A stretch of DNA of 64,000 bases from Rhizobium sp. Pop5 (GTDB taxonomy: Bacteria > Pseudomonadota > Alphaproteobacteria > Rhizobiales > Rhizobiaceae). Below, piece by piece: positions 42,704 to 50,779 of the stretch. The notes under the pieces were generated by a model that was given only the letters and a program-made list of their open reading frames with translations, did no database searches and was not told the DNA's origin. The first letter of the stretch is position 1. The number at the start of each line of letters is the position of its first letter. The translations under genes were made by a program, and so were the position numbers. Location of the stretch: the NCBI RefSeq assembly GCF_024721175.1, contig NZ_CP099399.1, positions 930,001-994,000 on the forward strand, given 5' to 3'.

Positions 42704-42986
42704 TCAGCATGTTGAAGCTGATCGTTACCAATTCGCCTTCGCGCTTGACCACGGTCGCGCCGATCTCGTCATGGATACCGAGGATCTCGAGGAAGAAATG
42801 GCTTGGCATTTCCAGGCTCGGGCTCACTTCGAGCAGTGCGCCGGCAAGGGTGATTGTACGGATCAGGCAGCGTACCTGCGTTCCGGTGCTGAGGTGATGG
42901 CCGACGAAGATGATGTTGCCGGGTCTGTCGAGATTGAATTCTCTGTAAGCACGTTCCGGCTTGGGGTGTTCGGTGTCGAGGTGCAT
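42654..42986 (-). CDS. Degenerate PilZ-like protein
   Basis: This 110-residue protein aligns over its length with the PilZ-like protein at 39801 (REFNLDRPGNIIFV, HFFLEILGIHDEIGATVVKREGELVTISFNMLINPEFLHHVLR). The usual D-S-GG motif is replaced by TITLAGALLEV and the RxxxR motif is missing, so c-di-GMP binding is unlikely. It may be a non-binding partner or a diverged duplicate. Confidence 0.7.
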   Translation of the reverse strand: MHLDTEHPKPERAYREFNLDRPGNIIFVGHHLSTGTQVRCLIRTITLAGALLEVSPSLEMPSHFFLEILGIHDEIGATVVKREGELVTISFNMLINPEFLHHVLRLSFET

Positions 42987-43341
42987 CTGAAAGGCCCTTT
43001 TAGCCTCCGCTCATTGTATGACAGGATTATAACGCGGGAGTGCTGACAATTGCTGAAGAGCATCGTTAAGATTGAAGCTTTCTGCAAAGGCTATAGGCGA
43101 ATCGCCCCGATTTTGTGCAGTTCTGCCCCAAATTTGCTCATTCGTAGCGCGGGTGCGTCATTCTTGACATGGAGGCGGCATTCGCGCATACAGACGGCCG
43201 GTTCGAGGCACCGGCCGCTCGCGGATGAAAATCCATGGTGAAGTCCTCGCGATCATGGTCACGGCCCTTTGTGCATGCTGACTGGCGGCAATGCGAGCTC
43301 CCATCCGCAGTCGAAGAGCATGCCTTTTGAAGGCTCACGCC
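42987..43341. other. 355-bp gap without a convincing gene
   Basis: Between the PilZ-like gene and the glyoxalase-like gene. The only structure noticed is CGGCCGGT at 43195-43202, with ACCGGCCG at 43219-43226 as an inverted repeat. A frame in phase with the next gene is open from 43291 but its first 17 residues do not match the family. Confidence 0.4.
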
Positions 43342-43782
43342 ATGACGACGACCTATCCCGGTATTGAAGAACTGAAGGCCCAGGCCAAGCGCCTGCGCCA
43401 GGCGATGAACGATCGCGGCACTGCGCTGACCCACAGCGCGGCCCTGGAACTGATTGCTCGCCAGCATGGCGCGCGTGACTGGAATACGCTCTCTGCCCTT
43501 GCGGCAAAACCCAATGCCAGTCCGAAGACGTCACTTTTCGTCGGCGCGCATATTCGCGGCCGTTACCTCAATCAGCCGTTCACCGGCGAAATTCTGGCGC
43601 TTTCGGCTCTGCCGGGCGGTGATCTTCACAAGATCACCATCCATTTCGACGAGCCGGTCGATGTCGTGACTTTCGAAAGCTTTTCCGCCTTTCGCCGGCG
43701 CGTGACAGCGCAGATCGATGCCGATGGGGTCTCGCCGAGGAAGACCTCCAACGGCCTGCCGCACCTGGTACTCGACCTCTAG
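43342..43782 (+). CDS. Glyoxalase-superfamily-type small protein
   Basis: This 146-residue protein begins MTTTYPGIEELKAQAKRLRQAM, then GTALTHSAALELIARQHGARDWNTLSALAA. This N-terminal helical region is annotated in rhizobia as a glyoxalase-related domain. The rest is beta-rich (FVGAHIRGRYLNQPFTGEILALSAL) without visible metal ligands of true glyoxalases, so enzymatic activity is doubtful. The start at 43342 matches the conserved region. Confidence 0.75.
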   Translation: MTTTYPGIEELKAQAKRLRQAMNDRGTALTHSAALELIARQHGARDWNTLSALAAKPNASPKTSLFVGAHIRGRYLNQPFTGEILALSALPGGDLHKITIHFDEPVDVVTFESFSAFRRRVTAQIDADGVSPRKTSNGLPHLVLDL

Positions 43783-43868
43783 ATTGTTTTTCTTCTTCTT
43801 CGAGGCGCCCGAATCCGGATCATTTCAAGCCGGGGTCGGAGCCCGCCCGATATTGCACGGATTTCACC

Positions 43869-45236
43869 ATGACCGATCTTTCCGAAGGCAATGCCTTTCT
43901 CACCGGCTGGCTGCCGGGCGTTTTCCTCTGGACGGCAGCGCCGATCATTGCGATCACCACCGTCAACGGCCTCTTCACTGTGGTCGACGCCTATTTCCTC
44001 GGCGCCTATGTCGGCCCGGACGCGCTTTCCGCCGTCAGCTTGATTTTCCCCGGGCTGATGCTGCTGGTTGCGCTGCAATCGCTCGTTTCGAACGGCATGG
44101 CGAGCATTCTCGCCCGGCGGCTCGGTGCCGGCGATCGCCAGGGCGCGCGACAGCTATTTGCCGGCGCCCATACGCTGGCGCTTGCGGTTATCTTGATCCT
44201 CAATACGGTCTATTGGACCCTGGGGCGGCAGATCATCGATGCAGGCGCTGCCGGAAACGTGGCTGTTAGTCATAACGCCATGCTGTTCATGGGGGTGATG
44301 ATCGCCTTTGCACCGGTCAGCTTCTTCCTGTCGCTGCATCTCGTCGGGCTGCGTTGCGAAGGCAAGATCGGTTTCATGACGCTGGTGACGCTGTCGGCCT
44401 CGCTGCTCAACATCCTTGCCAACTGGCTGTTCATGGCGGTGATGCATTGGGGTGTGCTCGGTTCGGCAATGGGCTCCATCGCATCGCAATTCGTCTGTCT
44501 TACAGCCGTGCTCGCCTATCGTTGGCGCCGGCCGACGGCGCTCAAGTCCTCCCGGGGATTGGCGTTTGCCGAATGGCGCGCCATCATCGCCTTCGGCGCG
44601 CCCATGAGCCTTGGCTTCATCGGCATCTCGCTGGCTTCCGCCGCTATTCTCCTCAACGTCTCGTTCTGGAGCGAGCATGACTATGTCGCGACTGTTGCCG
44701 CCTACGGCATCATCACGCGGATCATGACCTTCACCTATCTGCCGCTGCTCGGTCTCAGCATTGCGCTGCAGACGATCGTCGGCAACAATCACGGCGCCGG
44801 TCTCGGTCTCCGCGTCGGCCGCAGCCTGCAGATCGCGATGGGCGCAGCGCTCGTCTATTGCACTCTGGTGGAGATCGCCGTCGAGCTGTCGGCAAGCCGT
44901 CTCGGCGCCGTCTTCGTCGCCGACCCCGCTATCATCGCCGAAGTCAGGCGAATCCTGCCATGGACGATCGGCGCCTATTTCCTCTTCGGGCAGATGTTGA
45001 TTCTCTCGTCCTATTTCCAGTCGATCGGCGATGCTCCGCGCGCCGCGATCTTCGGCCTGTCGCGGCCCTATCTGCTGACCCTGCCGCTCACCTTTCTCTT
45101 GCCTCTGATCTTTGGCGAGCAGGGGATATGGATGGTGCCGGTCTTTGCTGAGGCGGGAATGCTCGTGCTTGCCTTTCTGGTGCTGTCGCAGAACGCCAAA
45201 CGCCGCGGCTGGCGCTATGGGCTTCTGCCCGCCTGA
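43869..45236 (+). CDS. MATE family efflux transporter
   Basis: This 455-residue protein has twelve membrane segments in two six-helix lobes, as in MATE multidrug exporters driven by Na+ or H+. It includes NGLFTVVDAYFLGAYVGPDALSAVSLIFP in the first lobe, GDRQGARQLFAGA, and PLLGLSIALQTIVGNNHGAGLGLRVGRSLQ in the second, the conserved repeat of the family. Substrate unknown. A strong bidirectional terminator follows the stop. Confidence 0.92.
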   Translation: MTDLSEGNAFLTGWLPGVFLWTAAPIIAITTVNGLFTVVDAYFLGAYVGPDALSAVSLIFPGLMLLVALQSLVSNGMASILARRLGAGDRQGARQLFAGAHTLALAVILILNTVYWTLGRQIIDAGAAGNVAVSHNAMLFMGVMIAFAPVSFFLSLHLVGLRCEGKIGFMTLVTLSASLLNILANWLFMAVMHWGVLGSAMGSIASQFVCLTAVLAYRWRRPTALKSSRGLAFAEWRAIIAFGAPMSLGFIGISLASAAILLNVSFWSEHDYVATVAAYGIITRIMTFTYLPLLGLSIALQTIVGNNHGAGLGLRVGRSLQIAMGAALVYCTLVEIAVELSASRLGAVFVADPAIIAEVRRILPWTIGAYFLFGQMLILSSYFQSIGDAPRAAIFGLSRPYLLTLPLTFLLPLIFGEQGIWMVPVFAEAGMLVLAFLVLSQNAKRRGWRYGLLPA

Positions 45237-45241
45237 CATGG

Positions 45242-45268
45242 AAAAGCCGCGCTCCCGGCGCGGCTTTT
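45242..45268. terminator. Bidirectional intrinsic terminator after MATE gene
   Basis: AAAAGCCGCG (45242-45251) pairs with CGCGGCTTTT (45259-45268), with a short loop. It has A and T runs on both sides, so it works for the convergent genes on either strand. Confidence 0.85.
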
Positions 45269-45279
45269 GCTCATATCTT

Positions 45280-45441
45280 CTATTCCTTGTCACTCGAAGC
45301 GGCCGATGTCGCGGCGTCGGCCTCGTTCAGCGCCTTGGCGCATTCCTCGCAGCAAACCTCGACGGTCTTGCCGCCGAGCTTGACGGTGATGGTCTCTGCG
45401 CCGAGTTCACAGTCGCAGGCAGCGCATGTGGTCTTCTTCAT
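45280..45441 (-). CDS. Small metal-binding (TRASH/YHS-like) protein
   Basis: This 53-residue cytoplasmic protein begins MKKTTCAACDCELGAETI and contains VEVCCEECAKALNEA; six cysteines in CxxCxC and CCxxC arrangement suggest binding of zinc or another metal. A GGAGG sits eight bases before the ATG at 45441. The C-terminal ~12 residues are a disordered Ser/Ala-rich tail. Its role, perhaps metal handling, is inferred. Confidence 0.75.
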   Translation of the reverse strand: MKKTTCAACDCELGAETITVKLGGKTVEVCCEECAKALNEADAATSAASSDKE

Positions 45442-45542
45442 CTGGTGATCCTCCGTTTGATGGTCCCGGGATCGGGGCAGGCTCATAAGATCACCGACGA
45501 TCACATCGCCGCTGTCGAAATCTTTAGCGATGTGGCGGACCT

Positions 45543-46379
45543 TTACCTGCGGCGCAATTGCGCCGAGCGCTGGAATTCGGCTGGGCTCTGCCCGAAGGCC
45601 TTTTTGAAGGAAGCGCTGAAATGGCTGTGGCTGGAAAAACCGAGATCGAGCCCGAGTGCGGTCAGATCGTCATACCGGCTGAGCAGATCGAGCGCGCGGG
45701 CAAGCCGCAGTCTGAGCTGATAGCGGTAAAGCGGTGTCGCCTCGACCTGCTGGAAGACCTGGGTAAGATAAACGGGTGAAACACCCACTTCGGAGGCGAT
45801 TTCTCCAAGTGTCCAGCGCCGCGCGAGATCGGAGGAAAGCACCAGCTTCGCCCGGTCGACTAGCTTCTGCCGGCCGGTGCTCGCGCCTGCCGCATGTGAC
45901 GTGCGTTCGCCGAGAGAGCGGCGCACGAGCGTCAGCGCCAGTGTTTCCGCCTCCAGCGTTTCGGCGATGTTGCGGCTGAGACCATGACGCAGAAGAGCGA
46001 CCAATGCCTGCGCACGCGGATCGATCCGCCGGCGCTGGCGACGGAAGGAAAATGATGGGCCGGCCTGTATCTGCTCCTTCGGCGCCAGCTCTTCGAGCAG
46101 GGATTCGTCGATCGCGAGATCGATACAGGCATCGCCGCCCTCGATGGGATGGCTGATGCGGTAGCCCTGGCTGGCGTTGAAAAACAGCATTTGATTGGCT
46201 TCGGCGACCGTATCGTTGCGGCCGACATGACGCATGAAAACGCCGCGATAGGGATAGACGAGGCTCGTCTTGTGGGCGCACTCCTCGTCGCTCTTATGGC
46301 GGCATTCGCCATTGCAGACGATGTCACGAATCGTGACGGTCTTTGTTTTCAGAAGCAGTGCTATTGAAAACTGCGACAT
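45543..46379 (-). CDS. AraC family transcriptional regulator
   Basis: This 278-residue regulator has an N-terminal cupin-like sensor domain (~1-150) with several cysteines (CNGECRHKSDEECAH) and a C-terminal double HTH (~170-275; WTLGEIASEVGVSPVYLTQVFQQ, DLGFSSHSHFSASFKKAFGQSPAEF). The N-terminal cysteine/histidine cluster is unusual and could bind a metal. Targets are not evident; a hairpin lies 20 bases upstream. Confidence 0.88.
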   Translation of the reverse strand: MSQFSIALLLKTKTVTIRDIVCNGECRHKSDEECAHKTSLVYPYRGVFMRHVGRNDTVAEANQMLFFNASQGYRISHPIEGGDACIDLAIDESLLEELAPKEQIQAGPSFSFRRQRRRIDPRAQALVALLRHGLSRNIAETLEAETLALTLVRRSLGERTSHAAGASTGRQKLVDRAKLVLSSDLARRWTLGEIASEVGVSPVYLTQVFQQVEATPLYRYQLRLRLARALDLLSRYDDLTALGLDLGFSSHSHFSASFKKAFGQSPAEFQRSAQLRRR

Positions 46380-46399
46380 CAGAGGTTCCTGATCAGACA

Positions 46400-46418
46400 G
46401 GCCGCCGATAAGGCGGCC
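46400..46418 (-). terminator. Hairpin between DUF1127 and AraC genes
   Basis: GGCCGCC (46400-46406) pairs with GGCGGCC (46412-46418) over a five-base loop. It follows the DUF1127 stop and lies 21 bases before the AraC start on the same strand, so it can terminate the former. Confidence 0.55.
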
Positions 46419-46451
46419 CGTAGGGACACTATCACAAATGAGGCGGATGTT

Positions 46452-46679
46452 TCAGTAGCGACTATAGACATGGACGTCGCTTTCCGTTTGCCCCCGGGAA
46501 AGGCCGATATCCTTCAACTGATCGTCGGAAAGTTCCATCAGCGCATTGCGGTTGCGCCGTTCGCTGATCTTGCGCGCCAGCCAGCGGACTGCCGCGATTG
46601 CCTGAGGAAGCACGCCGGATCTGATATCGCGCGAAGAGCGAAGATGGTCGGCCGGTACGGTGAAATTCGAGCTATGCAT
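46452..46679 (-). CDS. DUF1127 (YjiS-like) small protein
   Basis: This 75-residue protein has the DUF1127 core WLARKISERRNRNALMELSDDQLKDIGLSRGQ at ~32-64. Such small arginine-rich proteins are common in alphaproteobacteria, and some take part in phosphate or RNA metabolism; this one is not characterised. GGAGG lies six bases before the ATG. It is followed by a hairpin. Confidence 0.88.
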   Translation of the reverse strand: MHSSNFTVPADHLRSSRDIRSGVLPQAIAAVRWLARKISERRNRNALMELSDDQLKDIGLSRGQTESDVHVYSRY

Positions 46680-46768
46680 GATGATCCTCCATCCTTGTTT
46701 GGATGGAGGCAGTGAACCATCAGCGGCGGATTTGCGCTGTCAGATTATTTAGCAATCGAACTCGGCTC

Positions 46769-47566
46769 TCACGCCTTCAGCAGCCACTCGTGTTCCGGAG
46801 CATTGTGGAACTTCCAGATCCGCTTTGGGCCTGCCATGACGTTGAGATAATAGAGATCATAACCGTGTGTTGCCGCGCAAGGATGATAGCCCTTCGGCAC
46901 CAGCGTCACATCGCCATCCTCGATCGCCATCGCCTCGTCGAGCGAGCGGTCATCGGTATAGACGCGCTGGAAACCGAAACCCTGCGGCGGGTTGAGACGA
47001 TGGTAATAGGTCTCTTCCAGGAAGCTTTCGTTCGGCAGGTCGTCCTGGTCGTGCTTGTGCGGCGGATAGGAGGAGGTGTGGCCGCCTGGCGTGATCACCT
47101 CGACGACGAGCAGCGAATGCGCCGAGCTGTCATCCTCGGGCATGATATTGTTGACGTAGCGAACATTCGTGCCCTTGCCGCGCGTCACCTGCGGATGCGT
47201 GCCGGGCGGAATCGCCTTCGCCTCATAGGCGCCGCCGCCGGGCGCCGAGCAGACGGCAAGTTCCAGTTCGGTCTCCGCCGTGACTGACCAAGTCGATTCC
47301 ATCGGGATATAAAGCGCATGCGGCGCGCCGTCGAAGGGGTTCATACGCTCGCCGAGCGTGCCGAAATCACGGGTGCCGGCCGAAGCCTTGCCCTTGCCGG
47401 TCACCCAGACCAGGCAGACTTCCCGATCACCCGTCTCTCCCGAAATGGTCTCGCCCGGCTTGATCCGGTGCAGATCGAAGCCGACATAGGTCCAACCGGC
47501 ATTTTCCGGGGTGACATGCGTGACGCGGCCATGTGTGCCGGACGGTTTGACCTTGAGGTTTGGCAT
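46769..47566 (-). CDS. iolB: 5-deoxy-glucuronate isomerase IolB
   Basis: IolB converts 5-deoxy-glucuronate to 2-deoxy-5-keto-gluconate in myo-inositol breakdown. The 265-residue protein is a double cupin with SYPPHKHDQDDLPNESFLEETYYHRLNPPQGFGFQRVYTDD (metal-binding histidines in the second cupin) and PKGYHPCAATHGYDLYYLNVMAGPKR near the end. It is the last gene of the iolCDEB row on the minus strand; a RIME element separates it from iolE. Confidence 0.95.
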   Translation of the reverse strand: MPNLKVKPSGTHGRVTHVTPENAGWTYVGFDLHRIKPGETISGETGDREVCLVWVTGKGKASAGTRDFGTLGERMNPFDGAPHALYIPMESTWSVTAETELELAVCSAPGGGAYEAKAIPPGTHPQVTRGKGTNVRYVNNIMPEDDSSAHSLLVVEVITPGGHTSSYPPHKHDQDDLPNESFLEETYYHRLNPPQGFGFQRVYTDDRSLDEAMAIEDGDVTLVPKGYHPCAATHGYDLYYLNVMAGPKRIWKFHNAPEHEWLLKA

Positions 47567-47599
47567 CGGTGTTTCTCCTCGTAAGTTGGTGGGCGCGGC

Positions 47600-47710
47600 C
47601 CCCTCATCCTGCTGCCGCCACCTTCTCCCCGAGGGGAGAAGGGATGTGCCGCGCCGCCTCTATTCCCCTTCTCCTCAGCGGGAGAAGGTGCCCGGATGGC
47701 GGATGAGGGG
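47600..47710. repeat. RIME1-type palindromic repeat
   Basis: This 111-bp element between iolB and iolE is bounded by inverted arms CCCCTCATCC (47600-47609) and GGATGAGGGG (47701-47710) and has two inner hairpins: CCTTCTCCCC/GAGGGGAGAAGG around 47621-47642 and CCTTCTC/GGAGAAGG around 47667-47690. The arrangement and sequence match the Rhizobium-specific intergenic mosaic element RIME1. Confidence 0.85.
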
Positions 47711-47743
47711 CTGCTTGCTCCAGCGGTCCGGCAGATCTTGCCT

Positions 47744-48661
47744 TTATCCCTTGGGAAAGCCTTCCGTTTCAACGGTATAGCCCGCGGCCGTCATGACACG
47801 CATCAGTTCGGCATGGCCGATCTCCGCCATCTTCTGCGGCGGCGCCTTACGCGGATCCTGTTCGGCCTCGACGACGAACCAGCCTTCATAGCCGTGATCG
47901 GCGAAGCGCTGGACGATGGCGCCGAAATCGAGCGAGCCGTCGCCGGGAACCGTGAAGGCGCCAAGCGCCACAGCATCGAGGAAGGATTGGCGGCTGCGGT
48001 CGAGCCCATCCACCACGGACTTGCGGATGTCCTTGACGTGGACGTGGTTGATGCGGGCGTGGTGATTGTCGATGGCGCGCAGCACATCGCCGCCGGCAAA
48101 GGCGAGATGCCCGGCGTCGAGCAGCAGAGGGATGCCTTCGCCCGAATTACGCATGAAGGCGTCGAGTTCCGGTTCGGTTTCGACTACGGCCGCCATGTGG
48201 TGATGATAGGAGAGCGGCATGCCCTGTTCGGCGCACCATTCGCCGAATTCGGTGACGCGGCGCGCATAGGCCTTCATCTCGTCATCGGAAAGGCGCGGCT
48301 TGGTCGCGAGCGGCTTGGAGCGGTCACCCTGGATGGAACGGCCGACTTCGCCATAGACGATGCAGGGCGCGTTGACCGCCTTGAACAGTTCGATCATCGG
48401 CGCAATGCGGTCCTTGTTGGCTGCAAGCTCCTCATTGACAAGCGTGCCGGAGAACCAGCCACCGCACAGCGTCACGTCGGCGGCGCGCAGGATCGGCAGC
48501 ATTTCTTCCGGATTGCTGGGGAAACGGCGGCCTTGCTCCATGCCGGTGAAACCGGCGCCGCGCGACTGCCGCAGGCATTCCTCGAGGGAGACATCGTCGC
48601 TGAGTTCAGGAAGGTCGTCGTTCCACCACGCGATGGGCGACATGCCGAGTTTGGCCTTCAT
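47744..48661 (-). CDS. iolE: myo-Inosose-2 dehydratase IolE
   Basis: IolE dehydrates 2-keto-myo-inositol to the trihydroxycyclohexane-dione used by IolD. The 305-residue protein is a xylose-isomerase-like TIM barrel beginning MKAKLGMSPIAWWNDDLPEL, with YHHHMAAVVETEPELDAFM and INHVHVKDIRKSVVDGL providing metal ligands, and DGSLDFGAIVQRFADHGYEGW. Start 48661 is the family start, preceded by AAGGAGAA; the frame is open further upstream into the iolD 3' end but without support. Confidence 0.95.
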   Translation of the reverse strand: MKAKLGMSPIAWWNDDLPELSDDVSLEECLRQSRGAGFTGMEQGRRFPSNPEEMLPILRAADVTLCGGWFSGTLVNEELAANKDRIAPMIELFKAVNAPCIVYGEVGRSIQGDRSKPLATKPRLSDDEMKAYARRVTEFGEWCAEQGMPLSYHHHMAAVVETEPELDAFMRNSGEGIPLLLDAGHLAFAGGDVLRAIDNHHARINHVHVKDIRKSVVDGLDRSRQSFLDAVALGAFTVPGDGSLDFGAIVQRFADHGYEGWFVVEAEQDPRKAPPQKMAEIGHAELMRVMTAAGYTVETEGFPKG

Positions 48662-48685
48662 CAATATTCTCCTTAAAGACATTGC

Positions 48686-48707
48686 GGAGGAGCGATTCCG
48701 CTCCTCC
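48686..48707 (-). other. Intercistronic hairpin between iolD and iolE
   Basis: GGAGGAGCG (48686-48694) and CGCTCCTCC (48699-48707) form a 9-bp stem with an ATTC loop in the 67-base gap between iolD and iolE. There is no T run; it may modulate mRNA stability or relative expression. Confidence 0.55.
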
Positions 48708-48728
48708 CGAAAATTGGCGATAACCTGT

Positions 48729-50579
48729 TCAGCCGATGCGCTGGGAAGCGCGGGCTTCGACGTAGCCCTTGCGCGCCTGGTTGACTTCTTCGCGCGGGCT
48801 GACTTCCGGCACCGCGACATCCCACCAGTGACCGCCGGCCTCGGTGGTAACAAGCGGATCGGTGTCGATCACGAAGACTGACGTGCGGTCGTTCTTCTTG
48901 GAATCGACGATCGCCTGCTCGAGTTCTGCGATGGAACTGACTTTGACGGCGATGGCGCCCATGCTTTCGGCGTGCGCGCGGAAATCGATCTCCGGCATCA
49001 CCTCGTAATAGGAGTCCTTCAGCAGATTGTTGAAGTTCGCGCCGCCGGTGCCCATCTGCAATCGATTGATGCAGCCATAGCCGCGATTGTCGAGCACGAC
49101 GATATTGACCTTGAGGCCGAGCATGACCGAGGTCGCAAGCTCGGAATTCATCATCATGTACGAGCCGTCGCCGACCATGACGACGACATCGCGCTCGGGA
49201 TGCGCCATCTTGGCGCCGAGCCCGCCGGCGATCTCGTAGCCCATGCAGGAGAAGCCGTACTCCATGTGATAGCTACCCGGCGCCGTTGCCGGCCAGAGCT
49301 TGTGCAATTCGCCCGGCAGGCCGCCCGCAGCGCAAAGCAGTGTCGTGTTATCGCCGCCGATCGTACGCACGACCGCACCGATTACCTGCGCATCGGAGGG
49401 CAGGGCGGCATTGGTGGTCGCCATCGCCTTGGCCGCAGCCTCCATCCAGACTTTCTTTTCAGCGGCGGCCTTCTCGGCGAGTGCCGCCGGTGCCTTCCAG
49501 CCGGAAAGGCCCGAGGAAAGCGCCTTCAGACCCTCGCGGGCATCGGCCACCAGCGGGTGGCTGTCGTGTTTCACCGCGTCATAGGCGGCGATATTGAGGC
49601 CGACCATCTTCAGGCTATCGTTCTTGAAGAGTGCCCAGGAGCCGGTGGTGAAATCCTGGCAGCGCGTGCCGACGGCGATCACCAGATCCGTCTCTTCGGC
49701 AATCGCATTCGCAGCCGAAGTGCCGGTGACGCCGACCGAGCCGAGCGCCAGCGGATGGGTCTCGTTGATCGACGACTTGCCGGCCTGGGTGACGACGACG
49801 GGAATGGCATGGGCTTCGGCGAAGGCGGCAAGCTCCTTCGTCGCCTGCGAATAAAGCACGCCGCCGCCGGCAACGATCACTGGCTTCTGCGATGCCTTGA
49901 TCAGCGCGATGGCGTTCGCGAGTTCGTCCGCGTCCGGCTGCGGCCGGCGGGTCGTCCAGACCTTTTCCTCAAACAGGCTTTCCGGATAATCGAAGGCTTC
50001 CGCCTGAACGTCCTGGCAGAGCGACAGTGTCACCGGCCCGCAATCGAGCGGATCGGTCAACACCTGCATGGCACGTTTCAGCGCCGTGATGATCTGTTCT
50101 GGCCGGGTGATTCGGTCGAAGTAACGTGAAACAGGACGGAAGGCATCATTGGCGGACACCGTACCGTCGCCGAAATCCTCGATCTGCTGCAGCACCGGAT
50201 CGGGCGCACGGTTGGCGAAGACGTCGCCTGGCAGGAAGAGAACGGGAATGCGGTTGACATGCGCGACGCCTGCGGCCGTCACCATGTTCAACGCGCCGGG
50301 ACCGATGGAGGTCGTGCAGGCCATGAAGCGCTGGCGGAAGCTCGCCTTGGCATAGGCGATCGCGGCATGCGCCATGCCCTGCTCATTATGGGCGCGGTAG
50401 GTCGTCAATTCCTGGCGCACTTGATAGAGAGCCTCGCCGATGCCGGCGACGTTGCCATGGCCGAAGATCGCCCAGACACCGCCGAAGATCGGCACCTTTT
50501 TGCCGTCGACGATCGTCATCTGTACTTTCAGGAAATGCGCGACGGCCTGCGCCATCGTCAACCGTACTGTCTTGCCCAT
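48729..50579 (-). CDS. iolD: 3D-(3,5/4)-trihydroxycyclohexane-1,2-dione hydrolase IolD
   Basis: This thiamine-diphosphate enzyme opens the inositol-derived ring to give 5-deoxy-glucuronate. The 616-residue protein has the three acetolactate-synthase-type domains: N-terminal (MAQAVAHFLKVQMTIVDG, GPGALNMVTAAGVAHVNRIPVLFLPGD), middle (~200-340) and C-terminal ThDP-binding (GDGSYMMMNSELATSVMLGLKVNIVVLDNRGYGCINRLQ). It follows iolC across a palindromic repeat. Confidence 0.95.
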   Translation of the reverse strand: MGKTVRLTMAQAVAHFLKVQMTIVDGKKVPIFGGVWAIFGHGNVAGIGEALYQVRQELTTYRAHNEQGMAHAAIAYAKASFRQRFMACTTSIGPGALNMVTAAGVAHVNRIPVLFLPGDVFANRAPDPVLQQIEDFGDGTVSANDAFRPVSRYFDRITRPEQIITALKRAMQVLTDPLDCGPVTLSLCQDVQAEAFDYPESLFEEKVWTTRRPQPDADELANAIALIKASQKPVIVAGGGVLYSQATKELAAFAEAHAIPVVVTQAGKSSINETHPLALGSVGVTGTSAANAIAEETDLVIAVGTRCQDFTTGSWALFKNDSLKMVGLNIAAYDAVKHDSHPLVADAREGLKALSSGLSGWKAPAALAEKAAAEKKVWMEAAAKAMATTNAALPSDAQVIGAVVRTIGGDNTTLLCAAGGLPGELHKLWPATAPGSYHMEYGFSCMGYEIAGGLGAKMAHPERDVVVMVGDGSYMMMNSELATSVMLGLKVNIVVLDNRGYGCINRLQMGTGGANFNNLLKDSYYEVMPEIDFRAHAESMGAIAVKVSSIAELEQAIVDSKKNDRTSVFVIDTDPLVTTEAGGHWWDVAVPEVSPREEVNQARKGYVEARASQRIG

Positions 50580-50613
50580 CGGGGCCTCCCGAATCTTTTA
50601 ACTCTTTGTCTGT

Positions 50614-50770
50614 TCCCCTCCCCAACCCCTCGCCACAAGGGGAGGGGCTAACTTGCCGCGCCGTTCCACGCCTATTGTAGCGCTTCTCCCAGCAGGACGG
50701 CTGCCGCCTAGTTGCGAGGCGGTGCCCCAAGTTAAGTCCCTCTCCCTTGTGGGGAGGGGTTGGGGAGGGG
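50614..50770. repeat. RIME-like palindromic repeat between iolC and iolD
   Basis: Outer arms CCCCTCCCCAACCCCT (50614-50629) and AGGGGTTGGGGAGGGG (50755-50770) are perfect inverted repeats of 16 bp. Each arm also folds locally (CCCCTC/GAGGGG near 50624-50647; CCTCTCCC/GGGGAGGGG near 50739-50760). The ~90-bp centre is not coding. It is of the same general kind as RIME elements, though not RIME1. Confidence 0.75.
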
Positions 50771-50779
50771 TCTTAATTC

